Below, one piece after another: positions 36,201 through 46,046 of a stretch of DNA of 64,000 bases. Position 1 is the first letter of the stretch, and each line of letters opens with the position of its first letter. The position numbers were made by a program, and so were the translations under genes. A model generated the notes under the pieces. The model searched no databases. It was not told the origin of the DNA and saw only the letters and a list, made by a program, of their open reading frames with translations. Source of the stretch: Tribonema minus (lineage: Eukaryota; Sar; Xanthophyceae; Tribonematales; Tribonemataceae); contig JAFCMP010000224.1 in assembly GCA_017506865.1 (NCBI GenBank), positions 372,001 through 436,000 of the forward strand, given 5' to 3'.

Positions 36201-39200
36201 CCATGGTACACGGAGGGCACTGGAGACATGGCTAGCTTCCGGTGCACAAGAAATTCACTTTGCCATCCACCTCAGAGTAAATGTTCAGCTGCACCCGTGG
36301 CTTTGGCACCCGCAAGCGAGGGCAAGTTTACCGACTCGCAGATATGATGTGCCATCTTCAACTTCAACTCCCACTGATCCTTGCACTACACAGCCCGCCC
36401 TACATCTGTGCACCAGGCATGAACTTCACTACCAACTTGAACTGAGCGCTGGCGCCCTTGCGGGGCCACCCAGCGCGCCCAATGAGCTGCTGACCTACCT
36501 GTGTCGAACACGATGTCCACGCCGCGACCGCCAGTGGCTTGCTGCACCTGCGTGCGCAGCGACGCGGCGCCGCTGCCGCTTGTGCCTGCGTGCGCGAGCG
36601 CCGCGCAATGTCATATGTGTGCAGTGGATGTTGGCGCCACATTTAGACGCATTTGACCGGGGTGGGGGTTCCGTGACTGCAACTTCATGCAGTTGAAGTG
36701 ACTCGTCGTGCGTGAGCACCGGGCAATGCACTGTCATACGTATGCAGTGGATGTCGGCGCCACATTTGAATGTATTCAACCATGGAGGGCTTTCGTGACA
36801 ACTTCAAGCAGTTGAAGTGACTCATCCCGCGCTGAAGTGCCGAGCCGCTTCGGTCCACTATAACTTCTGATTCGTCGCAACATTGTGCTTAGTTTGGGGT
36901 TAGGGTTAGGGTTTAGGGTAAGGGTTAGGTGCTAATCGCGCGTGTTCATTGTGAGCCGATGCTGCATCTCAAGTGTCATTGTCTCTTCGACACCCAACAA
37001 TAATTGGCTAAATCCCAGCTGCGGCAAATGCTCACGATTGAGCGTACTTTGAAGCCATGCTTGTAGGCCGTACTGCATGTGCTACAAAGGACGCGGGCTG
37101 ATGCCTGACTCTCGCCGTCAAACACTCATCAACAAACTTCAAGCGTTGCTTTGCCGTCAAACACTCATCGACAAACTTCAAGCATTGCTGTGGTTTGGGA
37201 CCTGTACTCTGGGCATATGATCATGTCAGTGTGGATCTTCTCCCATGCGCATCAGCAACGATTTGACGCAAGTACCTACTTCTGTGATACATATGTACGC
37301 ATTCGCATTGCATCCTGTAGCAAGAATCATGTCGGATCGCTGAACCATACTTCGAATGCGCATCTTGGCGCTCCTGCAATCACCCCATCTTCAAATTGAA
37401 GCCAGCCCCGACCTTGTACATTCGTCCGAGACCATCTTCAGCGTGCACAGCGACCTTGTGAGCTTGTGCCCAGCTGATACCTGCCTTCTGGCAGCGTCCC
37501 ATTGAGTCATCGCATGTAAACCCCAACGCTGACTGCGCTGCAGTCATCCAGTACACAGTGGGGTGCAGTGAACCATAAGCCCGTGTACTGCGGGGCTGTG
37601 CACGAGTCCACTGTGGGTGCAGTGGACCACGAGCTGTGTACTGCAGGGCTGTGCGCGAGTACACTATGTGAGCCGTGAGCCATGAGATGTGTACTGCAGG
37701 GCTGTGCAGGAGTCAGCGCACAGGGCTGTGCAGGAGTACACTATGTGTCCAGTGAACCATGGGCTGTGTACTGCAGGGCTGTGCGTACCTTCTGGTGTGT
37801 ACTCCAGAGCGGCATCTGCGCCGCCGACCTCCAGGCACATGCGCCGCTTGGCAGCGGTGGACGCCACGGCCAGGGCCTTTGCCCCCATGGCTTTTGCCAG
37901 CTGCGAGCGAGGACGAAGCTTGCAACTGTGACTTCAACTTGCAGGGGTTCGCATGATAATGCTGCTTGATTGCATGATGGGTACCGCGTCCCCCGTCCAG
38001 CTGCCAGCTACATATTACTCGTGGTGCCCATAACGCAACTACAACATGAGACAGACACAGGTTGCTTCAGAGGTGCTACGCAGGTGGTCGTCTCGCACAG
38101 TCTTGCTGCACGACGAATATGGTCGTTCCTGTCCGTGGTCGTTTTCCGCGGCTTTGCATGCCCTGCTGCTGCTGGCGCTACTGCAAAGCCGCCGTAAAAA
38201 TGTAGTTGAGGATATATGACCACCCCCCCCCCCCCCCCGCGCCCCTCCATACTTCAGGGAAGGCGAAGTCGATCGTGGGAATGGCGTTAACAGGAGTTAC
38301 ATAAGCCAAAACGAGACAGCAGGCTCAATGCGGGGCTGTTCTCGGTGGTGCTGCAAAGGGTGCACCCCGGGTGGTGAGTGCAGAGATAAGCGGCACCCTC
38401 ATTCCCACGTAGCATTGAAGCTTCCCTCACATACAGGCTTGAGCGCAGGCACGCAGGGTGCGCTGATTGATGTTGTGCACGTCACGTGTGAAGTGACGTG
38501 AGGCATAGCCGATGGTGGTGTCACGCACCAGCACCTCCCTCTCGTTGAAAATGCTGCAAATAACAGTTGAAGCAGCGGTTGCGTACCTGCAGCACGAACT
38601 GCAAGCGCGCCAAGGCACGCTGGATGCCTCCCGAGGACAGCACTGGCGTGTATGCATACCACCACTTGAAGTAGGCGGGCAGCGCAAGGGGAAAGGCGGA
38701 ACACCGACAGCGGCGCGCGCCCGCGGCGGCACCGCGCGCATGCGCTGGTCTCATGAACCACCGCCGCTGCACATCGACAGACAGTACGCCACATGCGCAG
38801 CCACCAGGAGCCGCCGCCGCTGCGCATCACTAGATCACTAAGCCATGTGCGCAGCAACCGGCGCGCGCCCTAGGCAGCATCACGCACGTGCTCGGCTGCA
38901 GGAATCACCACTGCTGCACATCACCGGACACTGCGCGACGTGTGCAGCGACACCAGCGTTGCGCGGCCACGTCAGACGCTGCGATGTGCGCGCAGCCGCC
39001 GTCGTCACTGCTGAGACAGGGGCGTCAACTTCAATTTGAACCTGGCGCACCTGAACGGCGGCCATGCCGCAGCCCCCCGCAGCGCCCAGCACGAGGACAG
39101 TCTCCCCCGGCGCCAGTTGAGCCCTGGACTTGAGCGCGTAGTAGCTTGTCATGTACGTCACCAGGAACCCCGCGGCGTCGGCGAAGGGCATGCCAGGTGG

Positions 39201-40519
39201 CAACGGCGCCACCGCTGTTGCCTGCGGGGGCCAGGACGATGATGCGCATATGTGAATGTGCTGAGCACAAATGAAGTTTTTGTGCATTGATTACTGAAGA
39301 CGTCGAGGTTCTTGGGAAGTGGCCGCGAGGGAAACTTCATGTCAACGCTTGACATCAGGAGTCAGCGGCTGTTGCCTTCAGCGCGTGATCGTTGCGCACA
39401 CGACAAGAGATAGTGTTGTCGGCCCACCATGGCTCACATCTCGATCCCCAAAGCTGAGTTTGTTGCAAACCCAAAGGAACCCTCCTTGTGATGGACTGAT
39501 GCAACAGCATGTGGCCTTATGGCCTGTGCATGCTGCGACGCCAGGCGATGAGTTGATTGTAAGATGCAATAATGAGACCAACATGTAGCAGGCTGCAGCG
39601 TAAACATTGAAACGTCAATGGTGTGTACCCGCTTGGAGCTGTAAACAACAATAACCTGCCTCTGTTTGTGGTTCAGCGCAAGTGAATCTGGCATCCAACT
39701 GCAGTCAATGATAGCCATATCGAGTTGGCATGCAGTTGTACTCGCAAACTTTCAGACAGAAACGTCATTCCTTCCAGCCAGTAACATCAGGCCACAGAGC
39801 CATGCGCCTCCCCTATCCAAGGTCCACCGGCATGCAAGCCACCCACCTTCATTGTAATTTCCGTAGCGAACCCCCCATAACCGCAAAACCCAATTACAGC
39901 ATCTCCCTTCTTGAAGTGGGTGACGCCCTCGCCCACGTCTCTTATAATCCCTGAAACTTCACCGCCTGCCGCAAACGGCAGCTGCGGCCGTACTTGGTAC
40001 TTGCCCTGCACCTGCACGCATTCACGTTGCAAGAGAATCCGACTTGAAGGTCAGATGTGTGATGGTTGAACTTCGTGTGAAGTGTCTTGCGATCGCGGCA
40101 TCCGTGAGCGCATCTGGCAGTGAGACTGGCACAAAAAAGGGCACAAGCGAGGCAGCAGGGCTCAGGAACGTCAAGTGCTGAAACGAAGATGCTCAAATGG
40201 ATACTTTGCTAGCACCCGCAGTTCGGTGCAGCTGTTTCACGGGGAATCGAGAAACCTCTCGCGTGCATTGTACTCTAGCAGTGTCAAAAGTGCCAGAACG
40301 AGTCAATTGATGGATGGAATCTCACAGCATCATCACGTCACTGCCATTGATGAGCTGACTCACCATGAGAACATCTGGAAAGTTGACTCCGCAAGCCCTG
40401 ACGCTGATAACGACGTGACCGGGCGTCGGTGGAGGACACCGGGCAACAGTGCGGTAACGCAGGCTGTCGATGGGGCCAAATTTCTCACACAAAACTGCCT
40501 TGCCATCGCCTTCCGCCAT
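33282..40519 (-). CDS. Quinone oxidoreductase-like (zeta-crystallin type MDR) enzyme, 335 aa, 9 exons
   Basis: Exons: 40519-40364, 40011-39847, 39221-39051, 37900-37789, 36537-36499, 35512-35376, 34667-34587, 34116-34030, 33341-33282; total 1008 nt with agreeing phases. It is a zinc-free medium-chain reductase that would use NADPH to reduce quinones or enones. GVNFPDVLMVQGKYQVRPQL and GGEVSGIIRDVGEGV lie near residues 41-80, FCGYGGFATEITMK closes the catalytic domain, and the Rossmann loop is VLVLGAAGGCGMAAVQLAK (about 156-175). Then come TGGRGVDIVFDTVGG and RHLVVGFAAGDIPRIPTNLL. No Cys/His zinc-site set is visible. The end is GKVVVTMDEEEASMPRPKL. Exon 5 is only 39 nt with a CAAG acceptor and is the least certain junction. 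The intron after exon 7 starts with GC (GCAAGT). No targeting peptide is evident, so it is probably cytosolic. Confidence 0.92.
34390..34430 (+). repeat. Interstitial CCCTAA array in intron 7 of the quinone-oxidoreductase gene
   Basis: About six CCCTAA units, one reading AATCTAA. Confidence 0.95.
35197..35395. repeat. Tandem repeat overlapping an exon 3' edge, about 95 bp
   Basis: Two diverged units sharing TGAGCACTGCCCCC, CATCGCAAACxAGGT and TCGCTCTC lie just inside the donor of exon 6 of the quinone-oxidoreductase gene (exon edge at 35376). The CTCTCxCCxCxATCxGTGA block at the exon edge is part of the unit. Confidence 0.75.
36610..36830. repeat. Tandem repeat next to an exon acceptor, about 120 bp
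   Basis: Two diverged copies share GCAATGxCATAxGTxTGCAGTGGATG, GGCGCCACATTT and GCAGTTGAAGTGACTC. They lie just upstream (in transcript) of the 39-nt exon 5 of the quinone-oxidoreductase gene. Confidence 0.8.
36897..36932 (+). repeat. Interstitial TTAGGG array in intron 4 of the quinone-oxidoreductase gene
   Basis: Four to five TTAGGG-type units with small spacer changes. Confidence 0.9.
37557..37790. repeat. Four-copy tandem repeat abutting an exon donor
   Basis: The block GCAGTGxACCAxGxGCxxTGTACTGCxGGGCTGTGC occurs at about 37567, 37618, 37675 and 37748. The last copy ends at GTGCGTAC, the donor of exon 4 of the quinone-oxidoreductase gene (minus strand). Confidence 0.88.
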
Positions 40520-41026
40520 GGCTGCGCAGTGTTCCAGTGGAAATGTGCAGAGAGCAATATGTGCAGAAAGCAATAGACAAACAGCATCATCAGCCTGCAT
40601 AGTTCCAATGAATTCAAGTTCAAGTCGCTTTGACGAAAAATTTGCGCTAGAGCAGCAAGGTCACGTTGATGTGGTCCCGGATGCAGAGTTGATGTTTGCC
40701 CTGTGTGTACAGCCTTGTGACTGCTGATAGATACGACATCACTAGGCACGAGCGCAGGACACACACTGATGTGATTGCACTCTTTCACTCCATGCTAACT
40801 GGAGAAAGTATGGCTGATTTTTGAACTCTCAATGGCTTACCTCAGAGAATTCACAACTTATCAGCACGCAGGGTCCAACGCAACGCTGGTGGCTAGATTT
40901 TTTTTTTTTTCCACGGGCTTGTCAACCTCGCTGAAGGTCAAGTGCAACTTGCACTTGATGGAAGTGTGTGTTGGCTCATGCAAGAGCTTGCGAGGAGCCG
41001 GTGTTACGCGGAGCTGCGCCGTCAGA
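40520..41026. promoter_or_regulatory. Divergent promoter region
   Basis: The quinone-oxidoreductase gene (minus) and the plastid-protein gene (plus) start about 507 bp apart, head to head. A T12 run lies at about 40900. No specific promoter motif is evident. Confidence 0.4.
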
Positions 41027-42565
41027 ATGGTTTTCACACGCTCTTTGCTGGTTGCGGCAGTGCTGGCAGCGCTGGCGGCGTGTGTCACGGCTTTTGTGGC
41101 ACCAACAGCTCGAGTAGGACACACAGCGAGGAGTGCGGTGCGACCACTGCAGGCAGAGCAGGGCAATGGGTTCATGGACTTTGCCAGCAAGTTGTATCAC
41201 GAGGTGATGCCCTGGGGAGACGTCGACAAGGTCAGTCGCTCATGCACCATAAGCAATTTGATCGTGCTGCGTGCGAATTTTCGGTGATTTGTGCTGGACG
41301 CTGCGCTGATAGCAACGGCGTTAGCCTCTGACGTCTGGTTGTGGTGAAGCAGCAATCGCCATGCACATGCAACGTTGAGCGTCAGGCTGTGTACGCACGC
41401 AGACAGTTGTAACCTCACCTAGCAAGATCTTGTTAGGATCCACTTCAACGAGAGGTCGAGATTGCCAAGGCAAGTTTGCATCAGGAACGGGCGTCCCTAA
41501 TTCGTGCGCTCAACACAAGGGAGCAAGAAGATGTATTGTACTGTGCCCAAAACAGCGCCACCAACAGATACTCAGGCTAACCTCTAGTTGACGCAAGAAA
41601 ATGGCTGTTCAGTCCCCCCCACAATCAATTTATTGGTCATTCAACAGCTTTCATGTCAGCTGAGGCCATTGGCAGTCAAAGCAGGTGGTCATCACTGAAA
41701 ACATGGCCATGTCATCAACCTTCGCCTGCATTTCCATGCCTGTGCGATGCTTCATTGCTCTGCTCCGTCCAGCTGGTATTTTGAGGTAGGTTAGTCATTA
41801 TGTCAAGCATGTACACAGCATCTAGACAGCAGCATACCTCTGTCTTTCTGCAACGCAGGGCTTCACCCCTGAGTTCCAGAAGAGGGACAAGATGGTGTTG
41901 AAATACATGGCCAAGACTGGCATTACCAAGGAGGCGGCAGAGAAGGAGGTGGATGAATTTCTCGCTGACAAGGCAAGTGATGTGCACGTTTCATGATGCT
42001 GCCCAATCATGCTGGACGATTCCTGCTGCAAGTAGACTGTTTCCGCTTTGTTTGCTTCGGCGCATTCAGCCATGTGCACCAGTGCTGCCGGCAGGGTAAA
42101 CGTCATGTCATGGCCCTACATTCTGGATTGGATGCTCGTACTCTGCATGAGGGTTGTATTGATGGAATCCTCCCTTGATGCGAAACAGCACGCCGGCACA
42201 TTGCCCACGCTGTCTCTGCGCATATAGAAAATTGAAACTGCATGATTCAATCTACGAGTGAAACATGGCCAGAAAGTGACTGTGCTGTGCTGTGCTGCGC
42301 GTGTCGGACAGCGAGGCAGGCATCCATTCATATACAAGCATCATCACCCCACCTGCGCGGGTGAAGAGTCTTTGTACAAGGCTGCATCGAAGAGCGGCAG
42401 GTTTGCTGATGACAAGCGTCGCACACCATTTGACTGATGACAAGCGTCGCACACCATTTGACCTCGATCACATAGTGCATGTCGCCGACTGCCTCCGCGC
42501 TCGCCATCGTGCAGGATGCCTGGGTCAAGAAGCAGAAGGCCATTGATGCCCAGAAAAAGCAGTGA
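41027..42565 (+). CDS. Plastid-targeted small protein, 122 aa, 3 exons
   Basis: Exons 41027-41230, 41859-41972 and 42515-42565 (369 nt, all phase 0). The N-terminus MVFTRSLLVAAVLAALAACVTAFVAP is a signal peptide with predicted cleavage before Phe in TA|FVAP. A Thr/Arg/Ser-rich stretch follows (TARVGHTARSAVRPLQA). This is the bipartite presequence with a conserved Phe used by algae with secondary red plastids. The mature part is about 85 residues, charged and helical: GFMDFASKLYHEVMPWGDVD, then FQKRDKMVLKYMAKTGITKE, ending DAWVKKQKAIDAQKKQ. The family is not recognised; size and charge suit a soluble stromal or thylakoid-lumen accessory protein (inference). Intron 1 starts GTCAGT and intron 2 starts GCAAGT. 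Confidence 0.85.
42409..42462. repeat. 27-bp tandem duplication in an intron
   Basis: Two perfect copies containing TGATGACAAGCGTCGCACAC followed by CATTTGAC, about 50 bp upstream of the last exon of the plastid-protein gene. Confidence 0.92.
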
Positions 42566-43141
42566 GCATACACCTCCATTGGCGGTGGATGCCGTGACAA
42601 GCATAACTACCTCTGACCAGCCACTCGACAACTATTCACGTACGACACAAAGGATTCCTGCACACCACAGCTTCCCGCACAGCTTGGGTGTTCGGGCGGG
42701 CATCCTTCAAGAAGTCTTCATTGATGAGTCTAATTACGGCAATGCTCAGCGCTGGCATTGAAACACACACATGGAGAAAATCACTTAGTGCTGCGCTGCC
42801 ACGTGCACAGCCAGCAGTGCTCCACACATAGCCTAGGCCAGCTTCCTTCAATGCAACTGCGGTGATGGCATCAGACAGCATGCAAGACAACAAACTTCTG
42901 CTTGTTGCTGTGTTTTGTGCCTGTGTGACGAATGCGTACACCACCTGCTTCAACACTGTTTGACATAAAGTGCTGTGTCAATCTCACAGAAAATAATCAC
43001 TCACTGTGTGTCGGAGCGGGGTTTTGCAAACCGGCGTCCCCCCGACTCGGGGGACTTCGGGGGGGCTCCCCGAGGGGGCTCCAGGTCAAACAAAAAAAAA
43101 ATATTTTGTCAAGGGCTGCTTTGACTTGACGCGCTGGCGAC
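42566..43141. other. Intergenic, no gene seen
   Basis: Holds a short G/C-rich palindromic element at about 43030-43085 (TCCCCCCGA..TCGGGGGA and CTCCCCGAGGGGG) followed by an A9 run, which could act at RNA level as a hairpin, perhaps at a transcript end. No exon is recognised. Confidence 0.35.
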
Positions 43142-45188
43142 TTGCGCCGTAAAACTGGGTGCAAGGAGGGTCGTCAGCTGTTTCGTGGTCTCGCAGCTGT
43201 GTCAGGAAACTCTACCACCGTCGCGACGGGTCGGGTCAACAAAGATCTCGCCAACATGGAGGTAAGAGCGTCTATCAACATGCTCTTAGCACAACGCAAA
43301 CATATGCACGACCGCTTCTGTACGTGAATGCAACACGCTGGCGATGAGAATGCTGGACATCTCACTACTGCATTGCTGCTGCCGCATGTGTCCCCCGCAG
43401 ATGTCCACGTTCAGCTGCACAGAAGATACGACTTGGGAGGCCTTCAGCCACCTGGTATGCAGCACGCAGGTGCTTGGGGAAATGGAAGCGCGGCGCCATT
43501 TGGTGAATAGAATCATCACTGGCAATCAGGCAAGCTACAGATGTCGGCGGGGTCGCGGGAGCTCTGCGTTTTTGCGTGACGGGGCGGGGGGGCTCGGATT
43601 TTTGTGTCGTTCCCAAATCCCAGACTCCACGGTGAAGATGTGTCGAGATGCAACCATGCGTTGTCTCTAGGCATGCTTGTCGAAATGCACCCATGCGTTG
43701 TCTCTAGGCATGCTGTTGTGCATCACGTCAGCCAATTTGACGCAAGTGTTGGCTCCCGTGAAGCTTGAAGGAAGACGACAGGCTTTGAAGGCAGGTATGC
43801 CTGTTAGCTGGCGCCATAGCTATACTCAGGTGGCAGCAGCACTAACTCCAACAGAAGTAACAACGTCAACAGCAGTAAGAAGTATCTTACGAGATGTTCT
43901 TGTGAGTGACTGCATGAGCACCATCTAAACCTCCAAACTGATTGTACGCTGTCAGTGCCTGCAACGCAGTGGTCAGGTGGACACATGATGCATATTCATG
44001 AGGCGATGCACCCCAACCAGCGGGCATGTCTGCCATGATCCACTTGTGCATGTGTACACAGCGCATCCGCCAGAGGTGCAATCACTTGCATTTGCTTTGT
44101 CAAGTCTGAGCCCGGCATACTTCACGCTACGTAGTCACTGCTGCCTGCCACAGACTTGCCACCATGCTCTCTAGCTCCGTGACACTCTGAGCAGCCGATA
44201 ATCAACAATGCCAATGCGTCACCATCACTCCTGTGCAGGAGCTCAACATAGGCATCCTGAGGCCTGCGTTGGACGCAGCCCCTAGTATGGACGGTCAGTT
44301 TGTGATGACGTCGGGGGCGCTGCCAGTTGAAGATGGCTCGCTGGACTGCCTAATATATTGGGATCAGGACGAGTTCTATGCAGCCCAGGTACGCTGTCAC
44401 GCTGTCAATGTTATTTGCTTCATGGCGGCGTGTCATCTGGGCATGAAGCAGTGCCATGCTGTTGAGTCTTTGCCCTCATCACGTGCTGTGCAGGCCAATG
44501 CGTCGATGACTGGTGGTGCGTCTCATGAGCGCAGTTGGCACTTGCATTCACATCGGCCATATGTATCTGCATCCAGCGTTGCACGCACGGGCGTGGAGGT
44601 GATGGGCACCCTGCTGCGCCCAGGCGTGCATGCCACATTGTCGTAACGCTGGTGCTGCACCTATGTGCGCCCCCTTGCTCTCCGGTGCTGTCACCACGCA
44701 TCTCACACTGCAGTGATCTCTTGAACTGCTGCCCTGATGCGCACCCCTGACCTTCAAAAGTGACGCACAGACTTCCTGCCAGTAGGCATGTACTTCATAT
44801 GCTAGCAATACCAGCGCTGCACTCATACATACCCTCCCCTCTCTATCGTCCTACATCATCAAACAGACGGCCGCAGAGCTGGTGCGCGTGCTGCGGCGCG
44901 GAGGCGTGCTGCTGGTGGTAGAGGTGGAGGAGGCGCACAGCGGCGCGCAGGCAGAATTCATTGGCAGTGGCGTCTTTGAGGAGTCGTGCTATATGGTTGT
45001 GCAGCTGGGCGCGTTGGCGGTGAGTGTTCCCGATTACCTGCACGGCATACTGTTGCAACGTAGAGCGCCGCTGCTCACTAGCCTGTTGCTCCGCGCCGGC
45101 AGAGGTAGACATTGAGGTGGTCAATAAAACAGAAGACCGATGCCAGTCGTGTGCTGTTAGAAGTGAATGTAGTCTGGTCTGCGTAGCG
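43142..45188 (+). CDS. Methyltransferase-like protein (partly resolved exons)
   Basis: Supported exons: about 43142-43261 (open to ATG-GAG|GTAAGA), 43401 to about 43530 (MSTFSCTEDTTWEAFSHL, VNRIITGNQ, then a GCAAGC donor), about 43733-43794 (TQVLAPVKLEGRRQALKA), 44239-44388, 44867-45019 and 45105-45188. The last three join in phase. They read GQFVMTSGALPVEDGSLDCL, then TAAELVRVLRRGGVLLVVEV and a hydrophobic end. This is the second half of a class I SAM-methyltransferase: LPxxDxSLDCL corresponds to the post-I/motif II region, and RVLRRGGVLLVVE to motif III. The glycine-rich motif I was not found, so either an exon is missed or the SAM site is atypical. The junctions around the third exon do not agree in phase in my model. 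The 3' end is uncertain: a GCAAGT donor at 45189, or read-through to a stop at 45351-45353. Confidence 0.55.
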
Positions 45189-45796
45189 GCAAGTGTAACT
45201 GCCGTAACTGTCAAGCGTGCAAACGGCAATGAGCATGGTACAGTTGATGTTGAATGCCAACTTCATTGCTGCTATGGATACGCACCTGCTGCTAAGGTGC
45301 AGACGCCACGCACACTCACATGCTTTGAGGTCACATCCTTCAGAGATCAATGAAGTGTGAGAGCCTTTGCGAGTGTGACGGTTCTGCTGCTAGCGGCGCA
45401 CGCGTACTGCTCTTATTTGCGCAGCTGCGAGGCCCCGGGCGCAAGAATATGCGCACCGCAGGCATGCTGCGGCAGTAAGGGCTGTAACTTACCATATGCC
45501 TTTTCATATGTAGAGAGGAGAGGCGCACAGGTCGCAGCGCCACGAACTGCCTCATGCCCGTGGTGGTCATCTCATTATGCAGAATGTGTTGAAGAAGAGC
45601 ACTATCTGAGCACTGGTATGTCGCACTACATCAGCCCGCTACGGCATACGCTGGCATAGGCCCACAACCATCGCTGATCTGCTATACCCGCTTGCAGTTG
45701 TGCTTCCACGGACTGCCCTCCTCCCCGTGGAGCGCCACCCCTTCCCCTAGCATACATACCGCCACGAGGACATGACCGCACAGGCTAGGGCCCCCC

Positions 45797-46046
45797 ATAC
45801 GCATAGCTGCAAACTCTTCATCATTGCTCACAGTCAGCCCCTCCTGCGCGCACGCGTTGCGCCAGGCTCGGGCGGCCCATACAGACAGCTGTAAACTCGT
45901 CATCATTGCTCACAGTCAGCCCCTCCTGCGCGCACGCGTCGCGCCAGGCTTGGGCACATCTTCAGCTGTCCATCGCTCATACTTCAACTGTTCATTGCTC
46001 ATACTCAGTCCATTCCTCGCGCACGCATTGCGTTCTGCTGCGCCAG
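45797..46046. repeat. Three-copy tandem repeat of an acceptor region
   Basis: Two close 80-bp copies (from about 45797 and 45877) and a diverged third (to 46046) share TCATTGCTCA, CAGTC and GCGCGCACGCxTxGCGCCAGGC. The third ends exactly at the TGCGCCAG acceptor of the first resolved beta-hydroxylase exon, so the 3' splice site exists in triplicate. Confidence 0.88.

Noticed and set aside
35997-36347. Plus-strand frame with EANQLIKAARVAKDKAFQLI inside a quinone-oxidoreductase intron
   Set aside because: Reads somewhat like protein but has no family match and no splice partners; it might be relict element sequence. Not strong enough to list.
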